From positions 2,099,001-2,163,000 of the forward strand of contig NZ_CP045072.1 in assembly GCF_009301415.1 (NCBI RefSeq): a stretch of 64,000 bases of DNA, read 5' to 3'. This DNA is from Paracoccus kondratievae. GTDB lineage: Bacteria; Pseudomonadota; Alphaproteobacteria; Rhodobacterales; Rhodobacteraceae. Position 1 is the first letter of the stretch. Each line of letters starts with the position of its first letter. Under the pieces are notes generated by a model. That model was not told the DNA's origin, ran no database searches, and was given only the letters and a program-made list of their open reading frames with translations. Both the position numbers and the translations under genes were made by a program. Of this stretch, positions 15,948-23,796 are shown piece after piece.

Positions 15948-16700
15948 ATGGACCCTCTCATGCGCTTGTCCCTGATTGCTGCCGCCTTACTGGCCTTGGC
16001 CCCCGCCGCGCGGGCCGATGAAGTCACTATTTTCGCTGCGGCCAGTCTTAAGGACGCGCTGGATGCGATCGCTGCCGAATGGCAGAAAACCCATGGCGAT
16101 ACGCTGGTGATTTCCTATGCAGGCAGTTCGCAGCTGGCAAAACAGATCCAGCAGGGGGCACCGGCTGATCTGTTCATCTCGGCCTCGACGGCATGGATGG
16201 ATGCGGTGCAAAAGTCGGACGATATCGACCCCGGCACACGCCGCGACCTCTTGGGCAACACGCTGGTGCTGGTCGGGACCGACAAGCCGGCCAGCGCGGA
16301 TATCGCTGATCTGCCCGTGCTATTGGGTGATGGCAAACTGGCCATGGCGCTGGTCGATTCCGTACCCGCCGGACAATATGGCAAAGAGGCGCTGACCACC
16401 CTTGGCCTGTGGGAAAAGGTCGAGGGGCAGGTCGCCCAGGCCGACAACGTTCGCGCCGCGCTAAAGCTCGTTTCGACCGCAGAGGCCCCCTTGGGCATCG
16501 TCTATGGCAGCGATGCGGTGGCCGAGCCGGGTGTCGGCGTGATCGCGACCTTTCCTCAGGACAGTCACGCGCCGATCACCTATCCGGCGGCCGTGACCCG
16601 CGCCGCCGATACGCCGCAAGCAGCCGCCTTTCTTGACAGCCTGACGCAAGAGCCGGCAAGGTCCATCCTTGAATCACAAGGATTTACCGTCGCGCCATGA
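15948..16700 (+). CDS. modA: Molybdate ABC transporter substrate-binding protein ModA
   Basis: Periplasmic molybdate/tungstate-binding protein of 246-250 aa. A signal peptide, 'LSLIAAALLALAPAARADE', is followed by the family start 'VTIFAAASLKDALDAIAAEW'. Oxyanion-binding loops appear as 'SYAGSSQLAKQIQQGAPADLF' (shortened: YAGSSQLAKQI) and 'DSVPAGQYGKEAL', and the Tyr-containing 'LGIVYGSDAV' follows. Two in-frame ATGs exist, 15948 and 15960. The second gives the more usual signal peptide (MRLSLIAAALL), but neither has a strong ribosome site. The gene overlaps modB by four bases. The operator repeat lies immediately upstream. Confidence 0.94.
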   Translation: MDPLMRLSLIAAALLALAPAARADEVTIFAAASLKDALDAIAAEWQKTHGDTLVISYAGSSQLAKQIQQGAPADLFISASTAWMDAVQKSDDIDPGTRRDLLGNTLVLVGTDKPASADIADLPVLLGDGKLAMALVDSVPAGQYGKEALTTLGLWEKVEGQVAQADNVRAALKLVSTAEAPLGIVYGSDAVAEPGVGVIATFPQDSHAPITYPAAVTRAADTPQAAAFLDSLTQEPARSILESQGFTVAP

Positions 16701-17389
16701 TCCCAACCGACTGGCTTGGCCCTCAGGAATGGCAGGCCGTGCGCCTGTCCCTGCGGGTGGCCGGGGTGGCAACGCTTGTCAGCCTGCCCTTTGCCATCGG
16801 GGTGGCGTGGCTGCTGGCACGACGGCGCTTTCCCGGGCACGGGCTGCTCAGCGGTATCGTCCACCTGCCGCTGATCCTGCCGCCGGTCGTCACCGGCTAT
16901 CTGCTGCTCGTCACATTTGGGACCCAAGGGCCGGTCGGAAGTATGCTCAAACCGCTGGGCATCGTCTTTGCCTTCCGTTGGACAGGCGCGGCGCTCGCCT
17001 GCGGGATCATGGGCTTTCCGCTGATGGTGCGCGCGATCCGGCTGGGGTTCGAGGCGGTCGACCCCAGGCTGGAACAGGCCGCAGCCACCCTTGGCGCGCC
17101 CCGGCCATGGATATTCCTGACCGTGACGCTGCCACTGATCCTGCCCGCGATCCTTGCCGGGGCAACCCTGGGCTTTGCCAAGGCGATGGGAGAGTTCGGC
17201 GCAACCATCACCTTTGTCTCGAACATTCCCGGCCAGACCCAGACCCTGCCTTCGGCGATCTATGCGCTGTTACAGACACCGTCGGGCGAAAGCGCGGCGT
17301 TGCGACTGGTCGCGGTTTCGGTGGTGATCGCCATGGGGGCGGTGCTGGTCTCGGAGTGGCTGGCACGGCGGATGAAGGGACGAGGCTGA
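16697..17389 (+). CDS. modB: Molybdate ABC transporter permease ModB
   Basis: Inner-membrane permease of 230 aa with about five to six hydrophobic segments. The cytoplasmic-loop EAA motif that contacts ModC is 'EQAAATLGAPRPWIFLTVTLPLILPAI' (shortened: EQAAATLGAPRPWIF). The ModB-type stretch 'GFAKAMGEFGATITFVSNIPGQTQTL' (shortened: MGEFGATITFVSNIPGQT) fits the molybdate branch. Its start overlaps modA and its stop shares bases with the modC start, which implies coupled translation of all three transporter genes. Confidence 0.95.
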   Translation: MIPTDWLGPQEWQAVRLSLRVAGVATLVSLPFAIGVAWLLARRRFPGHGLLSGIVHLPLILPPVVTGYLLLVTFGTQGPVGSMLKPLGIVFAFRWTGAALACGIMGFPLMVRAIRLGFEAVDPRLEQAAATLGAPRPWIFLTVTLPLILPAILAGATLGFAKAMGEFGATITFVSNIPGQTQTLPSAIYALLQTPSGESAALRLVAVSVVIAMGAVLVSEWLARRMKGRG

Positions 17390-18432
17390 TGCTTGAGGTT
17401 GCCTTTCGTCACCGCTTTCCCGGGCTGGCACTGGATGTCGCATTCGAGGCACCTTCGGGGATAACGGCGTTGTTCGGTCCCTCGGGCTGCGGCAAAAGCA
17501 CGGCGATCAATGCCATTGCCGGGCTTTTGCGACCTGATCAGGGACGGATCGCGCTGGATGGCAGGGTGTTGTTTGCCGACAGCACCAACCTTACCCCACA
17601 GGCGCGCCGCATCGGCTGTGTTTTTCAGGATGCCCGGCTGTTTCCTCATATGACGGTCGAGGCCAACCTGCGTTACCCCTCGCGCTGGCGGCGCGGCGCG
17701 GCGCGGGACTTTGATCGCATCATCGGAATGCTGGCGCTTGAACCTTTGCTACAGCGCCGCCCCGACACTTTATCAGGGGGCGAACGTCAGCGTGCTGCCA
17801 TCGGCCGCGCGCTTTTGTCGGACCCGGCGCTGCTGGTGATGGACGAGCCTTTGGCGGCGCTTGATGAGGCCCGCAAGGCCGAGATTATGCCCTGGCTTGA
17901 ACGGCTGCGGGACGAGATCCGGCTACCGATCCTATATGTCAGCCATTCCGTGGCCGAGGTCCTGCGACTGGCGACAACGGTGGTTCTGATGCGTCAGGGG
18001 CGGGTGCTGCATTCCGGCCCGCTGACCCGCATCCTTGCCGATCCCGAACTTGCGCCCCAGCTTGGCGCGCGCGAGGCAGGGGCCCTGATCAGCGCCACGG
18101 TCGAAGGGCGCGAGGCCGACGGCATGATCCGGGTCGCTACCGCTGGCGGGCCAATGCTGTTGCCCGATCTGGACCTGCCCCAGGGCCAGGCGCTGCGGCT
18201 GCGAATCCTCGCCCATGAGGTCATCCTTGCCCGTGAGGCACCGCAGGGGCTTTCGGCGCTGAACGTCCTGCCGGTTACTGTGGCCCGGGTCGATGGCGGG
18301 CTGATCCAGCTCTCTTTTGGCAATGAGCGGATGCTTGCGCAAGTCACGCCACGCTCGGTCAAAGCGCTGGAATTGCTGCCCGGAACCCAGTGTCACGCCA
18401 TCGTAAAATCGGTCTCGGTCCTGCCCAGTTAA
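17389..18432 (+). CDS. modC: Molybdate ABC transporter ATP-binding protein ModC
   Basis: 347-aa ATPase. Walker A is 'GPSGCGKST' (about 30-38), the Q-loop is 'VFQDARLFPHMTV', the ABC signature is 'LSGGERQR', Walker B is 'LLVMDEPLAALD', and the H-loop is 'YVSHSVAEV'. After the nucleotide-binding domain comes a C-terminal TOBE/Mop-type domain (about 285-347, 'LSALNVLPVTVARVDGGLIQL') that in the family binds molybdate and limits uptake. The ATG at 17389 overlaps the modB stop. The open frame continuing upstream is a shadow of modB. Since the neighbouring regulator lacks such a domain, this is the only visible cytosolic Mo-sensing module in the operon. Confidence 0.95.
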   Translation: MLEVAFRHRFPGLALDVAFEAPSGITALFGPSGCGKSTAINAIAGLLRPDQGRIALDGRVLFADSTNLTPQARRIGCVFQDARLFPHMTVEANLRYPSRWRRGAARDFDRIIGMLALEPLLQRRPDTLSGGERQRAAIGRALLSDPALLVMDEPLAALDEARKAEIMPWLERLRDEIRLPILYVSHSVAEVLRLATTVVLMRQGRVLHSGPLTRILADPELAPQLGAREAGALISATVEGREADGMIRVATAGGPMLLPDLDLPQGQALRLRILAHEVILAREAPQGLSALNVLPVTVARVDGGLIQLSFGNERMLAQVTPRSVKALELLPGTQCHAIVKSVSVLPS

Positions 18433-18510
18433 ACCGGGTCGAGCCATTGTCATTTGCGCCCGGCCGGGGAATTTGCTTATTCTGCCCCGCAAAAAAGACA
18501 TGAGGGCAGT

Positions 18511-19089
18511 ATGAACAGGTTTCTCAAGCTCGCCATTGTCGGGCTGGTGGCCTCTTGCGGGGGCGGCGGAAACTATAAGGCGCCGCGCAGTCTGGACAAC
18601 GCCTGCGCCCTTGCAGCGGAAAGGCCCGCCTATATGCGGGCGATGAAGACGACTGAACGGCGCTGGGGCATACCGGTTCATGTCCAGATGGCAACCATCC
18701 ATCAGGAATCAAAGTTCATCGGCGATGCCCGCACCCCGCACCGCTATGCGCTGGGAATCATTCCCATGGGGCGCCAAAGCTCGGCCTATGGCTATAGCCA
18801 GGCTTTGGACGACACGTGGGAGGAATACCGCAAAAAGACCGGCAACCGCCGCGCGCGCCGCGACAACATCCGCGACGCCACCGACTTCATGGGCTGGTAC
18901 ATGAACGATTCGGCGCGGATACTTGGTATCTCGAAATGGGATGCCGGCGCGCAGTATCTTGCCTATCACGAAGGTCGCAACGGCTTTGCCCGGGGTTCGC
19001 ACAATTCCAAGCCGTGGCTGCTTAATGTGGCGGGCAGGGTTCAGCAGCGGTCCGAGCTTTACCGGGCACAGCTCGCCTCGTGCCGCTAA
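18511..19089 (+). CDS. Lipoprotein with lytic transglycosylase (SLT) domain
   Basis: 192-aa predicted lipoprotein with lipobox VASC at Cys16, followed by a Gly-rich linker. The catalytic-Glu motif of SLT-type transglycosylases is 'ATIHQESKF' (Glu66). It is followed by 'YALGIIPMGRQSSAYGYSQALDDTW', where 'AYGYSQ' takes the place of the family's G-L-M/Q-x motif, and by 'YLAYHEGRNGF', the third motif with a conserved Tyr. It probably cleaves glycan strands of peptidoglycan from the inner face of the outer membrane. The ATG at 18511 is preferred because the lipoprotein signal starts there. It converges on lolA. Confidence 0.82.
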   Translation: MNRFLKLAIVGLVASCGGGGNYKAPRSLDNACALAAERPAYMRAMKTTERRWGIPVHVQMATIHQESKFIGDARTPHRYALGIIPMGRQSSAYGYSQALDDTWEEYRKKTGNRRARRDNIRDATDFMGWYMNDSARILGISKWDAGAQYLAYHEGRNGFARGSHNSKPWLLNVAGRVQQRSELYRAQLASCR

Positions 19090-19099
19090 GGGGCCGGTT

Positions 19100-19122
19100 C
19101 GCCCGCCTATTTGCGGCGGGCG
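19100..19122 (+). terminator. Hairpin between convergent genes
   Basis: A perfect 8-bp stem, CGCCCGCC/GGCGGGCG with a 7-base loop, overlaps the 3' end of the lolA gene and lies 10 bases after the transglycosylase stop. It has no T-run, so it may act as a processing or pausing hairpin and not as a full terminator. Confidence 0.35.
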
Positions 19123-19703
19123 ATCTCGTTTTCGATGGTAAAGGTCGAGGGCGGAAAGCTAAGCCCGGTCCGCATTTCACCCAGAATCACCGTCGTGCGC
19201 TTGCCGGTGTCATCAGTCACCACCCATTGGCGCAACTGCGTCGGGTTGGCGCTGAAAACCATCTGGATATTGCCGTATTCGGGGTGCTGGGGGTCCTGAG
19301 CCGTGACCACCGTGGTATTCTTTTTCTCGGCATAGCCAGTGACCATGCGCGCCTGCCCAAGGTTGATATTGGGCGCAAGGATCAGCGACAGCGGGGTCTT
19401 TGACAGCGGATATTGCTGCGGAGTGCCGCGCGTCTTGCCATCAAAGACCGCGACCTGTCCTGCCGAGGCCAGAACCAGCGTCCGGTCACCCTTGTATTCA
19501 AACCGGACCCGGTTCGGGCGGTGGATATAGACCACTCCGGTCGAGATCGAGCCATCGGCGTTCACCTGGGTGAAATCCGCCTTGGCGGTCTTGAGGCCGT
19601 TGAGATAGCGCGAGATCTCATTCAGCGGGATCTTTTCTGCCAAGGCGGGAAAAGCCATGGCAAGGCAAAGGACGGGCGCAAGGGCGAGCGTTTTCAGTTT
19701 CAT
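19107..19703 (-). CDS. lolA: LolA-family outer-membrane lipoprotein carrier protein
   Basis: Periplasmic chaperone of 198 aa that carries lipoproteins from the LolCDE complex to the outer membrane. A signal peptide (about 1-22, ending ALAEK) is followed by 'ISRYLNGLKTAKADFTQV', 'GVVYIHRPNRVRFEYKGDRT' with its beta-strand pattern, and 'DGKTRGTPQQYPLSKTPLSLIL'. These fit the LolA half-barrel. No LolB is adjacent, as is usual in alphaproteobacteria. No strong ribosome site is seen before the ATG. Confidence 0.88.
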   Translation of the reverse strand: MKLKTLALAPVLCLAMAFPALAEKIPLNEISRYLNGLKTAKADFTQVNADGSISTGVVYIHRPNRVRFEYKGDRTLVLASAGQVAVFDGKTRGTPQQYPLSKTPLSLILAPNINLGQARMVTGYAEKKNTTVVTAQDPQHPEYGNIQMVFSANPTQLRQWVVTDDTGKRTTVILGEMRTGLSFPPSTFTIENEIARRK

Positions 19704-19792
19704 GAGCGGAATGATACCGGACCTCCAAAGACTTGCACATCACGTTCACTGGATGCGCGCGTGCTTAACGCTGACAGGGCCGTGAGCGTTCC

Positions 19793-21016
19793 TTACAGCC
19801 GGCGCCCGGTCAACAGGCGCGGCATGGGGTCAAGGCTAAGGCCCGCCGCCTGCCGCATGAACCCGCGCCGCAGGGGTGGGATGGCATCAACCAGCCCCAT
19901 GCCGATTTCCCGCGCCGCACGCAACAAAGGGTTTTTGTTGGAAAACAGCGTATTGACCCCGTCCATACCCATGGCCAGTGCCGTGGCATCCGGGCGGCGC
20001 CAGCCCTGATAGCGCGCCAGCACCAGATCGGTGCCGATATCTTCGCCGCGACGGCGGGCCGCAACGATCACCTCTGCCAAAGCCGCCACGTCGCGCAGGC
20101 CAAGGTTCAGCCCCTGCCCGGCGACGGGATGCACGCCATGGGCGGCGTCCCCGACCAGGGCCACGCGGGGGGCAACGTAACGCTCGGCCAGCGTGAGATT
20201 CAGCGGGTATGAGAATCGCGGCCCGGTCAGGCTGATCTCGCCCAGAAAATCGCCAAAGCGGGGGCGCAACACCGCCAGAAAGTCAGCGTCCGGCAGGGCC
20301 ATGATGGCGCGGGCCTCGGCCTCGGCCTCGGACCAGACGATCGAGCTGCGATTACCCGGCAGCGGCAGGATCGCCAGCGGCCCGGTCGGCATGAAATACT
20401 GATGCGCCGTGCCGTTATGCGGCAATTCGTGATCGACCGCCGCGACCAGCGCGATCTGGCCATAATCGTGACCGACGCGCCGGATCCCCGCCCGCGACGC
20501 CACGCCCGATTGCCGCCCGTCCGCACCGATCAGCAGACTGGCGCTGAAACTGCACCCGTCCGACAGGGTGACGCGGATGGCAGGGCCCTCAAGCTCTTGC
20601 CCGATGACTGAAAGGCCCGGCAGATGCGTGACCCGCCCCCCCATCGCGGCCAGCAGCGCACGATAAAGGAACCTGTCCTCAAGCATATAGCCCAGACGGC
20701 CCTCTTCCAGCTCGGCACCGTCGAAATGCAGGCCAAAGGGACCCGCGCCCTCGCCCGGCAGGCCCTGCGTCGCCTCGACCTTGCGGATCTCTTGCGCATG
20801 TGGGGCCAGCTCGGCCCATAGCCCAAGTGCTGCAAGCAGCCGTTGCGAGGCCAGCGCCAGCGCATAGGCACGGCCGTCAAAGACGTCAGAGGCGCGGGCA
20901 TCGGCCGGGCGGGTATCCACCACGGCCACCGACAGGCCCGCGTCAGCCAGCGCCAAAGCCAGCGCCGGACCATTCAGCCCACCGCCCGCGATCAGGATGT
21001 CGAAATCGGTCCTCAT
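19793..21016 (-). CDS. UbiH/UbiF/COQ6-family FAD-dependent hydroxylase
   Basis: Flavoprotein monooxygenase of 407 aa, most likely hydroxylating the ring of a ubiquinone precursor. The FAD-binding Rossmann start is 'DILIAGGGLNGPALALALADAG' (shortened: IAGGGLNGPALA, residues 9-20). The middle 'LIGADGRQSGVASRAGI' is the DG motif and 'VALVGDAAHGVHPVAGQGLN' is the GD motif near residue 285. All three are intact. I start at the ATG at 21016, since the extra 12 residues of the longer frame are not family-like. Which ring position it hydroxylates (UbiH, UbiF or UbiL type) cannot be told from sequence alone. Confidence 0.9.
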   Translation of the reverse strand: MRTDFDILIAGGGLNGPALALALADAGLSVAVVDTRPADARASDVFDGRAYALALASQRLLAALGLWAELAPHAQEIRKVEATQGLPGEGAGPFGLHFDGAELEEGRLGYMLEDRFLYRALLAAMGGRVTHLPGLSVIGQELEGPAIRVTLSDGCSFSASLLIGADGRQSGVASRAGIRRVGHDYGQIALVAAVDHELPHNGTAHQYFMPTGPLAILPLPGNRSSIVWSEAEAEARAIMALPDADFLAVLRPRFGDFLGEISLTGPRFSYPLNLTLAERYVAPRVALVGDAAHGVHPVAGQGLNLGLRDVAALAEVIVAARRRGEDIGTDLVLARYQGWRRPDATALAMGMDGVNTLFSNKNPLLRAAREIGMGLVDAIPPLRRGFMRQAAGLSLDPMPRLLTGRRL

Positions 21017-21145
21017 GCGGCGCACTATGACTTTCAGCGGCGAAATGTCCATGTGTCATGGTTGCCACCGTGCTCATTGCAGGGCTTCCCGCGCCGGGAT
21101 AGCCTGCGCATCATCACCATAAAGATATTGGCTCGGGGGAAGCGC

Positions 21146-22471
21146 ATGGATTGGCTCAAGGCATCAGCGGCGGAACAGGGACGTGCCATTCTGGCAGGGT
21201 TGATCAGCCCGCTTGAACAGGCCGAGGCCTATCTGGATGCCGCCACGCGCCATCCCTATGGCGAGCGGATCTATGCCCGCCTGACCCCTTCGCGCGCACG
21301 GGCCGAGGCCGTCGCCGCCCATGACCGTGCGCGGGCCGGGCTGCGGCGCGGCTTGCTTGACGGGGTAGCGATCAGTTGGAAAGACAATATCGACACCGCC
21401 GCCATCCCGACCGAGGCCGGATCGCGCCTGCTGCAAGGCCGCACCCCGCAAAGCGACGCGCCGATCCTGAGCGCGGCGGTGCTGCACGGGCTCGTCTGCC
21501 TTGGCAAGACCCATATGACCGAACTGGCCTTTTCCGGCCTTGGCGTAAACCCGATGACGGCTACGCCCCCGAACAGCATTGATCAGGACCTCGCACCTGG
21601 CGGGTCCAGTTCGGGCGCGGCGGTTTCGGTCGCCACGGGACTGGCCGCGGCAGCCATCGGCACGGACACCGGCGGTTCGCTGCGGGTGCCTGCGGCCTGG
21701 AACGGGGTCGTGGGCTTCAAGCCGACGACCGGCGCGATCAATGGCAAAGGCGTCGTGCCGCTGTGTCCCCGTTTTGACGTCGCCGGCCCCATCGCCCGTA
21801 CCGTCGAGGACTGCGCCGAACTTTTCGCCGTTCTGCGCAGCGAACCTGCTGCCGATCTGGCGGGAATGGACACGCGCGGATTGCGGCTGATGGTGCTGGA
21901 CGGCGTGCCCTTTGACGAGGCGCGCGCCGAACCGGTCGCCGCTTTCGAAGATGCGGTCAGCCGCCTTGCCCGCGCCGGCGCCCGCATCACCCATGCCGCA
22001 CCGCCCTGCGTGGCCGAGGCGATGACGCTTGCCGGATTGCTGTTCTCGCCCGAGGCCTATGGCATCTGGCGCGCGCAGATCGAGGCCGCGCCCGAGCTGA
22101 TGCACCCCCCGATCCTTGAACGGTTCCGCGGCGGCCAGAATGTGCTCGCCGCCGATTACGTCGCCGCCTGGACCGAGCTTGACCGCCTGCGCGAGACCTG
22201 GCGCGAGCTTGTCGCGGGCTTTGACGCGGTGATCCTGCCCACAGTGCCGATCATGCCGCCCCCGGTAGAGCGGCTTTTGAATGACGAGGCATTCTTTACC
22301 CGCGAAAACCTGCTGACGCTGCGTAATACCCGTATCGCAAACCTTCTTGGTCTGCCCGCAATCAGCCTGCCAACCGGCCATCCGGCCTGCGGTATCATGC
22401 TGATGGGGCGGGCAGGCGACGACCGCGCCCTGCTTACCGCCGCCGCCGCGGCCGAGGCTGCCCTGCGTTGA
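21146..22471 (+). CDS. Amidase (amidase-signature family)
   Basis: 441-aa hydrolase with the Ser-cisSer-Lys triad of the amidase-signature family. The Lys is K79 in 'ISWKDNIDT', the Gly/Ser-rich loop is 'PGGSSSGAAVSVATG' (about 151-165), and the nucleophile Ser is S178 in 'GTDTGGSLRVPAAWNG'. The ATG at 21146 has GGGGGAA five bases upstream. The frame extends upstream through the ubiH antisense, which is not coding. GatA is not likely, since gatCB are absent and the C-terminus is short. Substrate could be an amide, a urea derivative or an aryl amide. Sequence does not decide. Confidence 0.88.
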   Translation: MDWLKASAAEQGRAILAGLISPLEQAEAYLDAATRHPYGERIYARLTPSRARAEAVAAHDRARAGLRRGLLDGVAISWKDNIDTAAIPTEAGSRLLQGRTPQSDAPILSAAVLHGLVCLGKTHMTELAFSGLGVNPMTATPPNSIDQDLAPGGSSSGAAVSVATGLAAAAIGTDTGGSLRVPAAWNGVVGFKPTTGAINGKGVVPLCPRFDVAGPIARTVEDCAELFAVLRSEPAADLAGMDTRGLRLMVLDGVPFDEARAEPVAAFEDAVSRLARAGARITHAAPPCVAEAMTLAGLLFSPEAYGIWRAQIEAAPELMHPPILERFRGGQNVLAADYVAAWTELDRLRETWRELVAGFDAVILPTVPIMPPPVERLLNDEAFFTRENLLTLRNTRIANLLGLPAISLPTGHPACGIMLMGRAGDDRALLTAAAAAEAALR

Positions 22472-22599
22472 ACCAGTCATTTTCAGGGAAAAACGCGGCC
22501 CAAGGTGCGCAAACAGCCCGTGAAACTCTGGACGCATGGGGGGATTGCCGGTAATCTTGCGACAAAACGGGGCGCAACGACCCCGACTGAGAGGCAGTC

Positions 22600-23793
22600 A
22601 TGGCAATTCCCGAGCGGTTCTCGAACCTGCCGGATTACGCATTCCCGCGCCTGCGGAACCTGCTCGCGGGGATCGAGCCCGGGGGCGATCCGCTGATCCT
22701 GACCATTGGCGAACCGCGCCACGCGCTGCCGGATTTCGTCGGTCCGGTCATGGCCGAAAGCATCGCGGAATTTGGCAAGTACCCCTCGAACGAAGGGACG
22801 GCCGAGCTTTTGGCGGCGATTTCGGACTGGCTTGAACGCCGCCACGGGCTGCAGATCGGCCCCGAGCGGATCATGGCCCTGAACGGCACGCGTGAGGGGC
22901 TGTTCAACGCCGCCCTCGCGCTCGCACCCGAGCAAAAGAACGGCCAGAAACCGGCGATCCTTGTGCCGAACCCGTTCTATCAGGTCTATGCCGTGGCGGC
23001 TTCGGCCATAGGTGCCGAGGCGGTCTTCGTCCCGGCCACCGTTGAAACGGGTCACCTGCCCCGCTTTGCCGATCTGCCCGCCGATGTGCTGGACCGCACT
23101 ACCGTGGCCTATCTTTGCTCACCCGCAAACCCGCAGGGCAGCATCGCATCCGAGGATTATCTGGAAGAGCTGATCGCGCTGGCCGACCGGCATGATTTCC
23201 TGGTCTTTTCCGACGAATGCTATTCCGAAATCTGGCGCGATGCGCCCCCGCCCGGCGCGCTGGCCGTGGCGACGCGCATGGGGCTGGCCGACCGGGTGGT
23301 GATGTTCAATTCACTGTCGAAACGCTCGAACCTGCCGGGCCTGCGCTCGGGCTTTGCAGCGGGTGGCGCGGCACAGATCGCCCAGATGCGACGGTTGCGC
23401 AGCTATGCAGGCGCGCCTTTGCCGCTGCCGGTTCAGCGTGTCAGCGCCCGCGCCTGGGCGGACGAGGCCCATGTCGACACCAGCCGCGCGCTTTACCAGC
23501 AGAAATATGCGATCGCAGACCGGGTGCTTGGCAATGTGCCGGGTTATCAACCCGTGCAGGGTGGCTTTTTCCTGTGGCTGCCGGTCCCCGAAAGCGTCGG
23601 GGACGGCGAGGCCGCGGCAAAGAAACTATGGGCCGAGGCCGGCATTCAGGTGCTGCCCGGCGCCTATCTGGCGCGCGACACCGCCACCGGAAATCCGGGG
23701 CGGAATTTCATCCGCGTTGCGCTGGTCGCACCGGCTGACCAGACCGAGGCGGCGCTGAACCGCCTGAAAAACTGTTTGTATCAAGGGGGTTGA
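22600..23793 (+). CDS. PLP-dependent aminotransferase class I/II, DapC-like
   Basis: 397-aa fold-type I aminotransferase. The PLP-binding Lys is K240 in 'MFNSLSKRSNLPGLRSGF', where the SKRSNLPGLR stretch is characteristic of the DapC (N-succinyldiaminopimelate aminotransferase) branch. Other landmarks are 'NGTREGLFNA', 'VPNPFYQVYAVAAS', 'YLCSPANPQGS' and 'FSDECYSEIW', followed by the substrate-binding Arg segment 'GRNFIRVAL' at the C-terminus. The ATG follows an AGAGGCAG ribosome site. It lies directly before ftsK with a 3-base gap. The role in the lysine/diaminopimelate pathway is inferred from the motif. Confidence 0.87.
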   Translation: MAIPERFSNLPDYAFPRLRNLLAGIEPGGDPLILTIGEPRHALPDFVGPVMAESIAEFGKYPSNEGTAELLAAISDWLERRHGLQIGPERIMALNGTREGLFNAALALAPEQKNGQKPAILVPNPFYQVYAVAASAIGAEAVFVPATVETGHLPRFADLPADVLDRTTVAYLCSPANPQGSIASEDYLEELIALADRHDFLVFSDECYSEIWRDAPPPGALAVATRMGLADRVVMFNSLSKRSNLPGLRSGFAAGGAAQIAQMRRLRSYAGAPLPLPVQRVSARAWADEAHVDTSRALYQQKYAIADRVLGNVPGYQPVQGGFFLWLPVPESVGDGEAAAKKLWAEAGIQVLPGAYLARDTATGNPGRNFIRVALVAPADQTEAALNRLKNCLYQGG

Positions 23794-23796
23794 CGC